A DNA stretch of 64,000 bases from Dasyornis broadbenti (GCA_013397935.1 VZRN01001114.1:559612-623611); one strand, 5' to 3'. Positions 37,901 to 53,519 are shown, counted from the first letter of the stretch. A program made the numbers and translations. The notes: a model not told the origin generated them from the sequence alone.

Positions 37901-40900
37901 TGCATGCCCAATGTGAAACCCAGCCTTGTGACAGAAACTGCCTGGACTGAATTGCAAAAGCCACCACCTCCCCCACCGCTGCCTTTGGCCAATTAAATAA
38001 CAAGCCTTGACTGCCGCGACTCATTCTGGAGAGCTTGTTTCCACAGGTATTTTTAAAATCTTAGAGGACATTTGCTGCCCTTCCTCAGGTAAGCGTGGAA
38101 GAGCAACCTGGCTTTGTATGGGTGTCCCTACCAGTGTTAGTGTTTGCCTCTAGGGATGGTGTTGGTGCTGGCAGTGGTGCTGTCATCCTGTATGGTGCAG
38201 AGCAGAGCCACTACCGCGGCTGGAGCACCTGCCAGAAAGATTATTCACGCTCCTTGTACCTCATGTATAACTTCCTGATGCTGCACAAAACTATAGCTTT
38301 AGGCTTCCAATCTCTCACGACAGATAAAGAAAGGGTTTGACCACTCGTGGCTGTTGAGGAAAGGCAGAGAGCCCAAAATAAACACAAGTACTGCAAACTG
38401 CTTCTACTACTGCTAGTGAGCAACAATAGAGAAGTCTACCAAAAGAGCTGATTTACAGAGATTGCCTCATGTCAGAGCCAAGAGTCTAAATATGCTAGCT
38501 TTTAGGATGCACACAATCTGTTATGCCAAACTAATTAACAAAACAGAGGCGTATTTGACAGGGACAGCATTAGTAAAACAGCTCTTGCTGGTGTCAGGCA
38601 TTTCAGCAGTCTATGTCATGGCTCACACTGAAAAAAACACACCACATCCAAGGAGACACCAACAAGCCACCACCACGTCAGCTACTGTTCACTTACAGCC
38701 ACACACCAAATAAATTACAGTGCTGCAGTCGATGGGTTTAAGTTCACACTCTTCATAAGGCCACAGAAACTCATGTGCCTGTTTTCTAACAGTCATCTGT
38801 GCCTTTAGAAATAGTCCCTAATGTGCAATTACACGCCGTATGGTACATTGTGTGATAACAGAACTTAAAATGGTAACAGGAAAACTTATTTAATGTTACT
38901 TGAAAAAATGTTTTTCTTCCCATTATAAAGACTCACAGATCTGTGTTGTGGGTCTTTGGCCTGCTTACAGCTTTGGAGCTGAGCCTTGTCGTATCTTGAG
39001 GAGAAAGATAAATGTCCTCCAAAGTTCTGGCCTGTTTGTGATGAATTCCAATGGGAAAAGCCTCTATCTTTCCATTCATTTTCACAGTGTCTGATTTCCA
39101 GCTGTGTATCATTCATCTACTAGGTGCACAAAGAGACCAAACTTTAGTCCTTATGCAGAAATTGTCTTGTCCATGGTGGGACAGAGGTTGCTGTATGAAG
39201 ATGCAGAAGGGAGATGAGCAAGCATGGCAGCAAGACAAGACAGAGCTTTCTGTCCTTACACAAGAGTACCAATAGCATGATCTGTGATGAAGGACAGATC
39301 AAACGGTTTCCACATCAGTTACCCTACAGCCTTCCTAGGCTATTAAATTAGGCTCAAGCTCACACGTAGTGTTAAAGAACTGTTAGCTGAATGAGACTAT
39401 AGTTACGCCATTCCAAAGATATTTTCATCATCTACTCTGCAGAAGGTATCTCTATCTTCGTCCAGTTATGGCAATTTTCTGCAAAAACCAACCTCTACCT
39501 CTGTGGATCTTTGCCACCACTATACTGCAGTGCAGAGCAGTTCTACACAGGTTACAGGCTAGGAATGAGAGACCTTTCTAATTCCATGACCACATAAAAC
39601 CCACTCCAACTTCAAAATGGTTACTTAGAAATTATAGAGGGGCCTGCCAAATCTGATGTCAGCTGAGTCAAACAGAACTGCTGTGCTGTTTATGAGAACC
39701 TCCCAGCTTGATGTTCTCTAACTTCACACCAAATGGTCTTTTTTTGTATGTGAAACCCAGAAATGAACACTGAAGTTTAGTTGTCTCCTCCACCTGGAAA
39801 ACCTCAAGACTGTTTCACAGCCAATTAGAGCACACATCAATTCCAATTTCCCATGTAGAAGCAGAAGTTTAATAACAAAGTTTCTCTGGGTATCCCCAAA
39901 CTACAAGACTCAAAGCCCTTCCAGCTTTCATGCCAAGCCATCACTCAGTGCAAAGAACAGTTTATTCTTCAACTCTGCCTTTGACGTAGGCACGATACAA
40001 CAGGGAAACTACTTTAAAAGGGGCTACAGCTGGATCAGCTTCCAAAGTGCTATTCCAGACTGGAATATTAAAGGGTAATATACAGGCAAAACAGCAACAG
40101 AAGCCAGCAGCCAGCAATGTGCATCACAGATTGATTTATCTCAATTAGCACAGCAATTTTCTGCACATTTTCCAAAAAGCTTCCGTTGGTTTTCCTAAAA
40201 ATAGGATCAAAACCACCATGCAAATTGTTGTCACAGCTCAAAATGCTAATCAGTTTTTTAAGGACACATCAGCCCATGTGCAGACAGGTTAAATTTAAGG
40301 CACAGCCATCACTGAGAAGCTAAATGCACTCCTTTGAAAATGCTGAATAAAGAGGTCAGCCTGTCTTTGAACCACCAGTCACAAGTCTGAACGTAACAGG
40401 AGAAGCAGGTAGCTTTTGGTGTAGAGGTCGTAACTGCAAGCACCTTCCCCAGTCAGTGCTTTTAAGTCTAATACATACTGGCTCTTCCACACACACCTCC
40501 TCTGTCCTTTCATGCTTTACTGATCCTCTTTGCTAATCAATCAGAAGAACTAACACTTATATTTTCCTCCCTCCTCTTGAGAGTGTGGATGAATGATTAA
40601 AGCTGCCAGGGTAACCTCTTCGGCATGCATGCCAATAACTCCCCACCTAATAGCCTTTCCTCTGCCTCAGTGCCCTGGCCCACTGGTGATTACTGCAATC
40701 CCTTGAAGTGGTCAAATTGCAGGGCAGACCCCATGGTAACCTATTTGGAGTTGTTCTAGTTCATACCAAAGAATAATGTTTTTAATACAGATTGTTCTTT
40801 TTAAAGCCCTACAAAAGCAGCTGTAATCAAGCGTAGTAGGAGCACTGCAAACCTCCACCAGGTTTCAGAAGCCCGTATTGATTCCTTTCCAGCCCATGGA

Positions 40901-42445
40901 TTTCAACAAAATAACCCCATGTGAGGAACTCAGAGTCAACTAACATGTAAGCATTTAAATTAAGATCTTTCTGCCATTGGTAGAAAGAATTAACAACAAA
41001 CTGCCTCAATCAATTACATACCTTCTGCATAAACAGGAAAATTAGATATAAAACAACTATATTATTATGGTTACATTAAGTAGCAATTAGACACTGCTAG
41101 CAAATGTTATGCATAGCAATTGAAGTTTGTCAGAGATGAGGAGGTATCAGACTACACAGTTTAGGGAGTTAGCAATTCCAGTTCTGTAATGCATAATCTG
41201 TTATTCAACAGGGACTTACTCATTAAACAACAAGGTCTGCGAATATCTCAGTGGACACTCCTTTTTGTCATCTGCAGCCACCAGGACTCCTGGTGACATC
41301 CCACCAACGCTCCCCACAAGTGGAAAAATGACTACAGGCAGATCTACAAATCTGCTTGATCTTTCTAAAATTTTGTGCAGTTGTAGCAATTAGCTGCAGA
41401 ACTTCCCTCCCTCCCACAAACACATGCAACCTATTTCAGAAGATAAACTCCACTAAATTAAGAGAAATCCTGGATCCTCTAGAACTGAGAAGAATGCTGG
41501 TGGTAGCACATTTATATCCCAGACTCTCTAGATTCTTAGTTAAGGAAACTAGAGCTCAAATAAGCTGTAAGTATACTTAAATGAAATACCTTGGTACCAG
41601 GTCTCTCAGTTTCATTATAGCAGAATAAGCAGTGTAGGCGCTCAACATAAAAACAATTAATCGTCCATTAAACAAATATATAAAATCCCCCCAATCATCA
41701 TCGTTATACTATGTTTGGTGCTACTAAAGAAGATATTCAGCTCAGAAGTTGTACTGTATAATGATGCAAAATGCAAACTGAACTACAGATCAATGCGAAT
41801 TTTGCATTAGTAAGAGCATGCTGGATATGCTGACTTCCGTCTCCAGTCCAGGAGAACAATCACTTTATTTATTCAGGTAACTACTTGCAACTTGCTGGGT
41901 GGTAGCTGGAAGCACAGAGGTAGGGGATTAGTTTGTCCTAGGTCAAAGGTACTGGTAAATTTAAAACTTGGTTAAATTAGGCCACAGTCTCTGCCACCAG
42001 AAGGATAAATGGTATCACTCTTTCCATTGGGATATACCTCACAGACACTGACAGCAAACACAGACAGCATTGAGACACCAGGTACATCCATGTGAGGTAC
42101 CTCTTTGCATTCCAGATCCTCAAACAGAAAGACAACAAAGATGATTTTATTGTTATTTCCAGGTGTCAACTCATCTCGCTGGTTTCCAAGATTAAATTGC
42201 TGGATTCAGCACTCTGATCCTATCTCACCTAACTGAATTTTTGCTACAAAGGCTTGGTTTTCATATCCTCTTTGATGCCTACAAAGATAAGAAATGAGTT
42301 TACTTCATACGGGATAAAACATCATTCTAATATCTTCCACCGTAAAAGCAGTTGAGTGAAATCAGAGATAGAGTGGCCTATACAGGCTGTGTGGCTTCAG
42401 AAGCAGTCTTCTGTTTGGTATGCTGCCCTTCAGGCACAACTCCCC

Positions 42446-42501
42446 TCCTTCCACCAGGGAGAAGGAACTGGTGCTTCCTTCCACCAGGGAGGAACTGGTG
42501 C
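42446..42501 (+). repeat. Tandem duplication, about 28 bp x 2
   Basis: TCCTTCCACCAGGGAGAAGG with AACTGGTGCT is followed at once by TCCTTCCACCAGGGAGGAAC with TGGTGC. The second unit lacks three bases. Confidence 0.85.
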
Positions 42502-45500
42502 ATCGTCAACACAAACCCGCCTGGCTCCCCAGCCAAAGACAACAGACAGGTTGTGCTGGGGGGACACAGCATCCTGCCAGCAATGCCAGACAAATTCCTA
42601 GCCAGCTGGGGCTGAGGCAAGAAGGAAGGATTTTCCCTCCTATCCTCCCTCTGTCTCTGATTTTCCTCCCGGTTCCCTGAGGCTTTTGGTGCAGCATCAG
42701 ACTGGACAAGGGAACCATGGGGACAATTTCTTCTGAAGACATATGCAGCTCAGAGCTGCATTCAGAGACTAGATGAATATACTGAGCAGAAACACTAAAA
42801 GATAATTTCAACTACATTGTTAGGAATTTCTCCCCACTGCCCATACCAACTGCACTGCAAGACAAACCAAGGCAGAGCTTTGGTGAGGCAGTCTGCTGTG
42901 AGCCTCCATACCTGCACTTCCACACACTGTAACAATTAACAAGCATTCATATCTTGAGGAGAACCAGCTAACATGTCTGCTCTTAAATATCCCCACAAAT
43001 GTACATGCAGGCTGAAACTGCACAGTAAAATGTAAAATAAAAGGGCTACTCCACAAGCATTTCCTACACAGGAATTCCTACACAGGTTCCCCTTTCTAAC
43101 ACAACCCCAGCTCCTGCTTCTTTCCCTTGTGCTACTGCCTCCCTTTGAGCTGTGCACATGGATAAGGCAGAATATAGATCAAAAAACTTTGAAGATAAAG
43201 GAATTTCTCAAAATAAAAGTTTCAACTGGAATTACATATGGGACCACCTTCAAACAGCACATAATTTTTTGGTTTAAAGCATGGTCAAGAAAGCTGCTGG
43301 TTTAATTGAAGTTTTAGTGATAACAATCTCTCCCAATTACCATGAGCAACTTCTTTTAATAAAACTCAAATAAGCTTCATATTGTTTACCTTCAGCAGAT
43401 GTTTTAAAAATAATCCTATATAGAATTAGCGTCAAAAGAATTACATTCATAATGACGGTAGGGATAAATGACACTGTATTTGATAAATCTACTTCCCTTG
43501 ATTCAAAGGAAAGCAAGCCAAGTAAGTTGTCTGACAGCATTTTTAACAGTCATAGATCTGACTGAAGAGTAAAATACAACAAAGACTCTTTAACGGTATT
43601 AAGTATCTTCTAACAAAGAACAATTCTTTCTTTCTAGCATTCATACTTTAAATCAGAGTTCTGCAAGAGGGAACAAAGAATTCAGTATTTCTATAGCCAA
43701 ATCTCAAATCTTCATAGCTGTCCCAGCACCATCAATAGAAGGTTAGCAGCATTCTACAATCTTTCCTGCCTTATCAACAGTCTAAAGCTTTTAAAAATCT
43801 ATATGCCTACAAAACCTCTTGGAGCTGCTACACATTGAGGATTTCACAGCATTATTGACCTGGGCAGCCTCTTTATCCTCAGTAAGTTATTTTAAGCAAC
43901 TTTCTGCCAGCTAGCAAGTCTCTTTGTTAGGCTTTGTATTATTGCTCAAGCACTGCTTACAATACAGCACAAAACAGGGAGGTACTAAGCAGAAACCAGA
44001 AAGAGGTCTGTCAAATTCTCTTTTTATTTCCTTTTTTCCTCTACTTTCCTGATATGCTTCTAATACCTTACAGATCACAGCCCTGCTGCCAAGAATCCTT
44101 CCATGCACCTGAGCCCCCTTGTGAGAGGGGGCAATGTGAATCCACAGCAGACAAAACAGACTGAATCCATATATTTTTTGGGACCATGCTCTCTAACCAA
44201 CACACTTTCTTTTGCCTTGTTTGAACTATATATATACAGCAGAGAAACAGAACCTGGCAAGTGTATTTACCTACTGAGTAAGAAAATACATCACCTGGCT
44301 TGGGAGTGAGGAACAATAAAGACAGGTAAATTTCTCATACTTCAAACTCAAACCCTGAACACTGCTCTATTCTTAAATCCTTCATCAGATAAAGGTCTTC
44401 AGCTTCAGGATCAGATTTCTTTGGCATGGTAGGAAAAGCAAATCTCAACCTGATACATATCAGCATACATAAAAAAGCAATCTCATGGTCTTCTGCAGGC
44501 TTGTGCCTGGACGTATCAATGGGGAAGGCCAGTGCTAGCACAGCAGTCTTCCTTGGATGTAACCTATGAACAGCCACAGTGAAGTAGTTACATCCATGCT
44601 TCTACTTTTCTACTTACAAAAATATTTATGAGGTGATCCTGTTGGAGGGAGCAGCTCTTGTTTGTACTTTTACTTTGAAGCTTCTGATATTGAAAGCTTG
44701 TGACCCATACTATCCCTTGGTGTCACCAGAACTACTAGGACCTACCCTGTTTTAATCCAAGGGCACATCATAAAATCTACTCAGCTGACCGCCCACAGAG
44801 GCACAGAGAAGATTTAGATTTGATACCAGCTTCTGTATCACACTTGATACCTAGAGTCTCAGCTGAGGACCAAGATATACAGTGGAAGCTGCCCAAGGAG
44901 AAGGGTAAAGTAAAGAGATTTAAACTTTAATCCACAAAGTCTTGCTAGTGGTATTTTATTTCTGGATATTAGATCAACTTTCCCATTTCTTTGTTAAACC
45001 TGTACCTTGTGGAGGGAATGGAAAGAACGGATGTTTTCGAAGTTATCAATTCTGTAATGCTTGCAAGTACCACAAAGACAGTTTTTAATCAATGTCCTAT
45101 GGAAGTAACTAATTCAGCACTGACATCTTTCCGTTACTTAACATGGTTAGAGGCTGGCAAAAGTAGCAGACACAATGAATAAGTAACCTGCCAACCCTGT
45201 GGTTTTTTATATAAAGTGTAGATGTATTCCAATTATCTGCACCTTATTTCCAACAATTCGCTTCAAAAATACAGCACATAATCTGCTCCATAAAGCTGTC
45301 AATCAAATGGACAAATTCCCTTAAGTTTTCATTGCAGATATGCCTACAGCAATTGTACTTACAAGGTTATCCCCAGATTAATAACAAAGCTTTAATTCAA
45401 ACCACATGTTTTTCTCTGCAAGAAATAAAAAAGGTTGCTTCACTGATGACATTAGAACACTTCTTAGTTCCTGTTTCTGTTTGCTTCAGGAAAAGGGTCA

Positions 45501-48500
45501 CTTAGCACTTAGAAATGGAACAGCAAAGAGGGGTTTCATCAGCCTAAGTGTTATGGATTTCAGCTGCTTAACAGACCTGACCTTGCACAAACCTGCTCAC
45601 CTCCCTGGATTCTGTGATCTTAAAAAAAAAATCTAAGAACAAAGAGGGAAAGTGTAAAAACACTGCTTAGGAAGACCATACAGCAAGACATTCAGACCAC
45701 TGCAAGACAATGCAGAATAGTTTTGCAACATTACTAGCACAAACTTGCAGATGTACATCTAAGAAAATAGAGGTCAACAGTAATGCAACACGAAGTAACA
45801 TTTTAATATAAGCATCTCTACAGCTAGATGTATAGAATGCTCATGTAATGTAATTTTAATAGAAAGCGTACAGGAGTGATCAAGAATAAACCTCTCCTCA
45901 AAGGGCAGGGCATGAAGTGTGTAAATCAGATTTCATCATAAACATACGTGAGCAAATTAGATCAAGAAATCATCGATAAATACAATTCTTCAAACAATAC
46001 AAATGGAAGTAGCTTTTCATGGCAAGTTGAGGAAGAAGAACATAAGGAGGCAATTGCAACACATTACATCATGGAAGGCAGCATTTGATTACTCGCTTTG
46101 ACCAGACAGAAGAGATCAGAAAAACACTTTCATATGCCTTTCTCAGGAACAGCAACTGAAAAAGGGTAGATGATGACCAAGAAGCATTTGAGAACTGAGA
46201 AGGTGAAGATCATTTCTGCTGAAAATTAAAGTCATGTCAGTTCATTCAACTTCATAAAGACACGATAAACAAAGACCATTAAGCAGAGGAACACAACAGC
46301 TACTGTCATTTGATAAAGCAGAGTCATCAACACATTTAATTTCTTTTAAAAACTTGAGTCTGTACTGGACACATACCACCAAAACTATTTATACTTGTCC
46401 AGTGAAATACATAGGTGCACTTTGCTTGCAGAAAAAATTGTCGTATCAAGATATCCTGACACCTCCAGAGCTGGCTGTGCTGAAACTGCTCACCTCACAG
46501 CCTGAGAGAGCACAGCCCCCTCTGGAGACCAGAGCCCCCAGACCAGCTCCTGACAGGGACTGTCCTTCCTCTGCTGATTACATGTGCCCACACACAGGCC
46601 CACACAGGCAATCCCCCGGGAAGCCTCCAGTGGGCTGGGAGAGCCGATTACTTCTGGCTTACAGCTCAGATGTGTGCAACTGAAAGGCTTAACAAGCCTC
46701 CATTTCATTCTTTTTAAGTTAGTTTGAAGGGGGAAAAATGAATTCTTATGAAGAACATCACCAAAAAAAGTAACATAAAACATAGCGCAAAGCAATGGGA
46801 TAACACCTCAGCTCTCACTTTCTGGAGTTAGGGCTGTGTCAGGAGCCTCAATGCCTCCCAGAAAGGCAGAACTTGCTCTTTGTTTTCTCCCCAAACACTG
46901 TGTCCTTCATGAGGTGGTTTACATTTTTAAAAAGAAAGATCAAGCCATGCTCTGCAGGTCTAATATTGTCAAAATGTGCTTTGGAGGTCATTCCCTTTTC
47001 TTTGACAGGCCATGGAGCAGAAAGGAGAGGAAAAGGTCCATCCCACCTGACCCCTGTCCACAGCACAAGCAGTTATGGACCCTGGGAATACTGCTGCTCC
47101 TCACATGCACCATCTCAGCAGCCACTGGCTTCAGGCATGCAGCAAATGACACCAGTAGCCAAAGGTGTCCCTCCAGGCAAGCTGCAGCCTGCTTTTACAG
47201 ACAATGCACCATTTTCTTCATTACTTTCCCAGCAGGGCCAGTTTGAAGTGGCACACCATTGGCATTCCGAAAGAAAAACACTCATTTTGTCATCGGAAAG
47301 CTGGGGAGAAATTTCCAGCAAGCTATCTCCAGGCACACACCCACTGTACACTAATTTGTCCACACTCACTTTGTGGCAGCTCCAGTGCAAGCCCAGCTAG
47401 CACTGGCCAGCCACCAGGAACTAGTTTTTGAAACCCCATTTTGTGAGAATGAGAGAGTGCTGTGTCGTTCTCCTCCTTGTGTTCATTACAGCCACATTTC
47501 AGAGGTAACACAAAATGGAAAGCACTTGGGTTGGGAACAGCCAAAAGCAGCCCTTCAGCGCTTGCTGAAAAAAAGGATAAAAGTGGCACTTAGACATCTG
47601 ACCACAAAACCTCAGTACATACAGACTGTATGTTGAGGGATGGGTGCAATAGTACTGCTTTTTTGGTCTGTTCTCTTTTTAAATCAATACATGAGATTCA
47701 AATAAAGCAATCATTTAGGATACCTCACACCACTGCTCCCTCTTATAATATCTTAGGAAATTAACTTAATATCCACTATTGATTTATAAACAAGATATAC
47801 AGTATCCTATATATCTTAGGAGATCCCATTATCAATTTATAATCAGCCCTATCATCTATAAATTAAAGCTCATGTCACTGAAAGAGGCGCTAAAAGGAGC
47901 GAGCTTCTCTCTGACTTTCAAGCCTACTCCACTGAATCACACAGCTGAAGGTTTCCATTTTGCTGGAGGAGGTTGTCATTCATGACATTATGCAGCACTG
48001 AAGGAGCCAAACAGATTAAGTGGACATCTGCATTTCCAGTCTGCTATAAAAGTGGTTTAATACCAAGCAGTGCTTAAACAGTAAAACTGTCTGCAATTTC
48101 TGCTCTGTAATCTGTGAGTAATCAATCAGTCTCAATGCTGAGCTTCCATTACTGCTTCTCTGCAAGTAGATGGAAGAATTTCCAGGGCACATACTTCTTG
48201 TTTATACCCCAGCACTAAAGAGGAATTAAACACAGATTCAGTCTGCATTCACAGTGATCCTGGCACACACCAAGTCTCAGGCTTGTATTTTCAAAGCAAA
48301 GCACAGAAAGTACCGTGAAACATCCCGCAATGGCAGCTATTTGGCATGTTACTTTCCCTCTGAATGCACCACTGCAACAAATACCCTGAGGACTTGCCAA
48401 AGCAAAGTAGAGTAACCCATCAGAACCCTCATCCTCACACTCTTTGAAAACTCAGCACCTGAGGAGAGAGGTGCTCAGATAAAGCACAGGATGCAGCTGT

Positions 48501-51500
48501 GGTCCAGTGCCACCAACGGAGTCTGGCTGCTCCAGCTGGAAGCCATCCAAAGCAACAGCATCAAACTCGACATCTTTTTCAGACTTGTTGCTTGACATTG
48601 TAATGACTGTGGGATTAAGACTGTGGTGCTGGGGATTGAAACTTCTTTTAACAACGTAATCTGTGTTGACACATTTTGCTTAAAATGTAAGTGTCCCCTG
48701 CTCTAGGGAGCGACACAGACACTGCCAGCAAAAGCTGTGCAGATCAGCAGGTGACGTCCCTGCTCAAGAAAACTGAAGGTGTTTCCATTTAAGCAGGAGA
48801 AGGAGATGTGGGCACTCTGACCCAGGTACAGGATTCAGGTTGGAGTGAGGCCAGAGCTAAAGACACATAGCTCCCAGAGGCTCAGCGCACCTTGTGACAG
48901 GGTCACACCTGGATTACACTGCTTCCCCAGCTGGACATGAGCAGGCCCAGGCCATCCCTCTTATGCAAGAGATAGCTTCCAGAGTGGATTAATGCTCAAC
49001 CTTTCCACCTTCCTTAATTCTATTGTGCACAGGTTGTTGCAGAGTTCTCTCTGACATGGTATATAAAGCATGACTAACACCTACCACCTGTTCGTCCATT
49101 TGATACCAAAAAGGTGACACCTTCACCCCTGCCCCAATGCCAGGCTTCATGTGACAGAGACCCTTTGCTTTTTCTGAAGTGGTCAGACAGGTTGTCCCAC
49201 AAACATACTAGTTACACCACTCAATTTAGTGTGGCAAAAGTGAAACAGTTCTCCCTAACAGGAGTATCAGTTGTTGCAGTCACACGTCTCAGCTGACAAC
49301 TAGTTTAAAAGCAGCACCTGCCCCATGTATTTATTAATCAATAAATTCTGAGTGCCCAGCAAGTGCCCAGCATGATGGGCTGGACCAGGAGCTCAGAAGA
49401 TGGGCACTGCTCCTCACTCAGCTCTGCTGCTGACTGCAGTCACCCAGCCTCAGTGGTGTCTCCTACATGGGCTGGGGGTTTCAGTTGGCCTCATGAGAAG
49501 TGCCATAGCCTGAAACATAAGCCTTGGATGAAAACTAATATATTTTTCCAATGTTATCTGCATCTACTCCTACTTTCTGTGTACCTCTGCTTGGCACAGG
49601 GAGACAAAGGATGAAAGTAAGTCCTTGAAGAGTCATATGCACATTCCTTTCCCTCTCAATACCTATGTACAATTAGGTTTAATCACTACAAATAGACTTC
49701 ACCTGAAATTTTGAATCCACAGGCCTCATGCTGGTTTATCCAATTCAGAGCTTTAATACAGCGGCGCTCTCAGATGAGACTAAGGAGGTGAGGTGACAAA
49801 CTCACTGTATTTCAAGCACCTAACTTTACTACAACTCAGAGCAGCTAAACTTAGGACCAAAAGGTCCTTCTACACATCAATGGAGAGAGGTATACTTCTC
49901 CAGCAGGCTGCTCACAGTCCTGACTTTATGTTTGAATTCAGACTCCTCCATTAACAGTTGAACAGTCTTTTCCCTTATGATAAGCAAGGGAGTCAAACTC
50001 TGACTGAAAAAGCACATATTACAATCAAGTTCCAGTAGGTCTGAATGAGTTTTGGAATAACGGCAGAGAGGCCCATTGCAAAACCAACAGATCATCTGTA
50101 TCTTCCAAGGGAACATTCACTATGACAGCAGCACATTTACAAGACTCAGAAAGAAACCTCAGTATCTCAGAGCTGCCATGAGATGTGCTGAAGAAAAACC
50201 CAAACCCCACGACTTGGGGCTGCAGACACATACTTGTGCAACTGACGGTTCCAATAAAAGACCTCTGTTCATTTGCAATGACACAGTATAACCCAACCAA
50301 GTAGGTGACTCGTCCCTGGGCTGGAACAGCAAGTACTCATTTCTCTGGACAGTTTATAAGGAAGGGGGAAAATAGCAACCACAGCATGATTCCTGACTGT
50401 AGAGCTCTTTCAAAAAGAAGCAGCTGTATTCCTCTGGCCACGTACAATAGCAGCTATTTCAGCTATATAAGCACCTGGACGTCACTGTCATGAAACTAAA
50501 TGTGCAGACTTGGCAGTATAGAAAACCAATTCTGCTGGATAATTAGTATAGCATTATGTGCCAAAAAAATTCTGCCAGGTAAACTTTTTACCTCTTCCCT
50601 TGCTTCTTATAGTCACTTGTTGACTACCATGAAAATTACATTGTTCCACACTTGGAGAACTGTAATTCTCCTCCAGCTGTTAATTTTACCCTGTACAGTC
50701 ATGGAATCAATAGTAACATATATCAGATCAATTCTGAATGCCATCCAGTGTGCAGAGGAGAATGCATGCTGAACATAATGCTTTAGAAATAAGATTTTTC
50801 ACGTGCCACTTTGAGGAATGGAAATCAAAGGAGTAGCTGCATTGTGGTACAGTCATTGAAATCCAGAAGACACACAACTATTCACACTTGCACTATCCCA
50901 GAAGGACATAATGGTTTGTAAAACCGGCAGACTTGTGTATTTTACTATATCTTGTCATGTGCAATAAGAATGAAGTGTAATCTACTGAGGCCTAAAATTA
51001 AACATCCTGTATCTATCATGCCATGGGACAGAAACCAGTCAAACCAGTTCAAAATTAACAGTGCTCTTCTATGTAAAAGAGCCTTATATACCTATCAGTT
51101 ACAGAATAGCAGAAAAATTGACCTAAGGCCAACCTCTAAAAGGGAGCTGTGCTTGTATTAAAAAGTGATTGAAGTTTCTTGTAATTATACACCTATTCTA
51201 CCTGCAGACAGTAAGAACTTACTCCCTCAGTATAAGACAGCACTCCAGTTCCTATTCCTGTGCCACCTTCCTCTCCTTAGACCCAGGATATTGATAAATG
51301 CCCTCACAGTATGAAAACCCTCTAAGGATAGCTGCATATAATGCACTTAGAAACAATGGTGTCCTGGTCAGCACAGATGAAATTACCTTACAGTGGCTAG
51401 AAAACCTTCCAAAAGGGACAAATTGTCCTAAGGTAATAGGAGGCTGTGGGAACAAACAAGGCGAGAACAAAACAAGACAATTATACAAAAGCAACTTCCC

Positions 51501-53519
51501 AACAAATGTCTGAGAGGCAATTACAGGATACTGGCGTGCTTCCTGGCCCCAGGCTGAAGTACCATCGCTGTTCATCAGTGATAGGGAAAAAGGAAAAGAG
51601 AAAAAGCACAAATAAGCACTGAGAATTTAAAACCTGTTCCTGGAGAGCCCAAATTGCCCAGAGGGCCAGGCTTAAAGTGAGGCATTCAGCTTCAGAGACA
51701 CCTACTTTTAAGCAGGTATTTGTGATGAGCTCCGTGCCCAAAATCCTATTTTAATCATTGCAAATCTAGTAGCTGTGGCCGGGGGAGCCCTGTTGAGCTT
51801 CCTAAACACAAGCACGTAGCACTGCTTGTGATTACTCAGGCACACTGCCTTGTTCCCAGTTCCTGCTCCAGATGGACATGTGCCTCCTGCAGGTCCGATC
51901 ACACCTTCCAGGACTAGACTGTGTGAATCTCCCAGTGCCAGAAGGTATCTCAAATGTCATAAAAAGTTAAGATTATTTGTCCTCTGTGTCCCATGCTGGA
52001 AGGGCTGGATTTGCAAGCAGAAGGAAGAGGCTGTCTCTGAATCAGGGACTGACTGATCTGTGGCATACAAGACAAAAGACCCTGAATGAAGTTGTGCAGA
52101 AGTCTGAAACACTTCTGGAATGCTCAGCTTTGTAACATAAACAACGTTTGGCTTATCACCCTTCAGTGACAGCAAACCCTGCACAGTAAGGCAAGCTCTG
52201 GAAAGCCAGATCCCCAGATGCTCCTCACAGCAGCAGATGTTAGCCTAGACTTCTGCATCCCATGTGTGCAAGACAATTACACAGGATACAATACCTACAC
52301 TCAGAATTTTTTTTTTTTCCCCATCAGGTTGCCTTTTTAAACTAAAAATGCCACGCACAGGAAGTTTCCAAACCTTCAAAGCTAATTTAAGTAACCTGTT
52401 GCTTATAGAAGTGAAAAGAAAACTAATGTCTTTGTAACACAAATCTATTAGACAATTTTTTTAACAACTAGAAAACCAAGGACCCAAATCTTCACCCTCC
52501 TTCCCTCAACTTAGATTTGCTCAAACTGGTTCTCCTTGCTGCTGTGAGAATCTGCAAGAGAACCCTGAGACTCTGCAATAGCTCCTGCACCAGTGAACGG
52601 CATGTCTAAGCTCTACCTGTGGAGCTTTTCTAGAGATCACGAAGTTTCCCTTATGCCCTGTTGCCTCTGACACATCCATGTCAGAAGCTGTGGGAGGGCA
52701 GGCTGCTACATCAGCCACAGCTTCTTGCAGAAGGAAGGATTCTCCTCCCCTTTGCCATAGTGAAAAGTATGTTAAAAAGGACTTGAAGGCTGTGATCCTG
52801 AACTAGATCTTATATGAGGTGAGCTGCTGAAGACAGCAAAGTGAAGCATTACCAATTGCCCATATTAAAACACATATAGATCTTCTACTTCCAGAGTTTC
52901 CCATTGTACAGATCACCAGCCATATTTACACAGGCATTAGCAGAAAAGTCTTAGTGAACATCTCATTCTTTCTTCAAGGCCAGAAAGACAGGTCCAGGCA
53001 GAATTTGCCCAGACTACTGCATTATTACTGATGTTTCCATCTTGGCTGGATTGAACCAGAAACTGCCCAGACAAGGGAGTCAATAGTAGCTCTCCCTTCA
53101 TCAAGGTGGTGATGAAAGCTCCAAATAAGGCTTCCAAAATAAATCCTACTATGACATTTTTAGGGCGTAGGCACACCCCAAAACCTCACAAACCAACAAG
53201 AGGGCTTTTGTTCTCTTGACAGAAGTCCAAGCATTTCAGAGCGCTCCACTAAAGACCAACCAGAAATGCTACCTATTTCCTTCCTTCCCAGGCTCTTAAA
53301 AACAGTAGCAATGGTATTTTTCTTCAACCATAAATCAGACTGCCTACTAATACACTGCAGCATGGTATGCAGAATTTAATTTGTACAGGCAGTCAAAAAA
53401 AAAAACCCCAAGCATGACTGTACACCATACCTCATTCACTTCCATTAAAAATAGTCATTTTGCTTTATTGAGATAATTCCAAAGGGGATAAAAGGACAAT
53501 TTTAGAAAAAAAAAAAAAA

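Noticed and set aside
42352..42680. Cys/Pro-rich small ORFs in several frames.
   Set aside because: They coincide with a short tandem duplication; no signal peptide or conserved cysteine pattern is visible.
50463..50548. TATATAAG followed by GACGTCAC and a short ATG ORF (plus strand).
   Set aside because: The CRE-like motif lies downstream of the TATA, the ORF is very short and no splice donor follows in frame.
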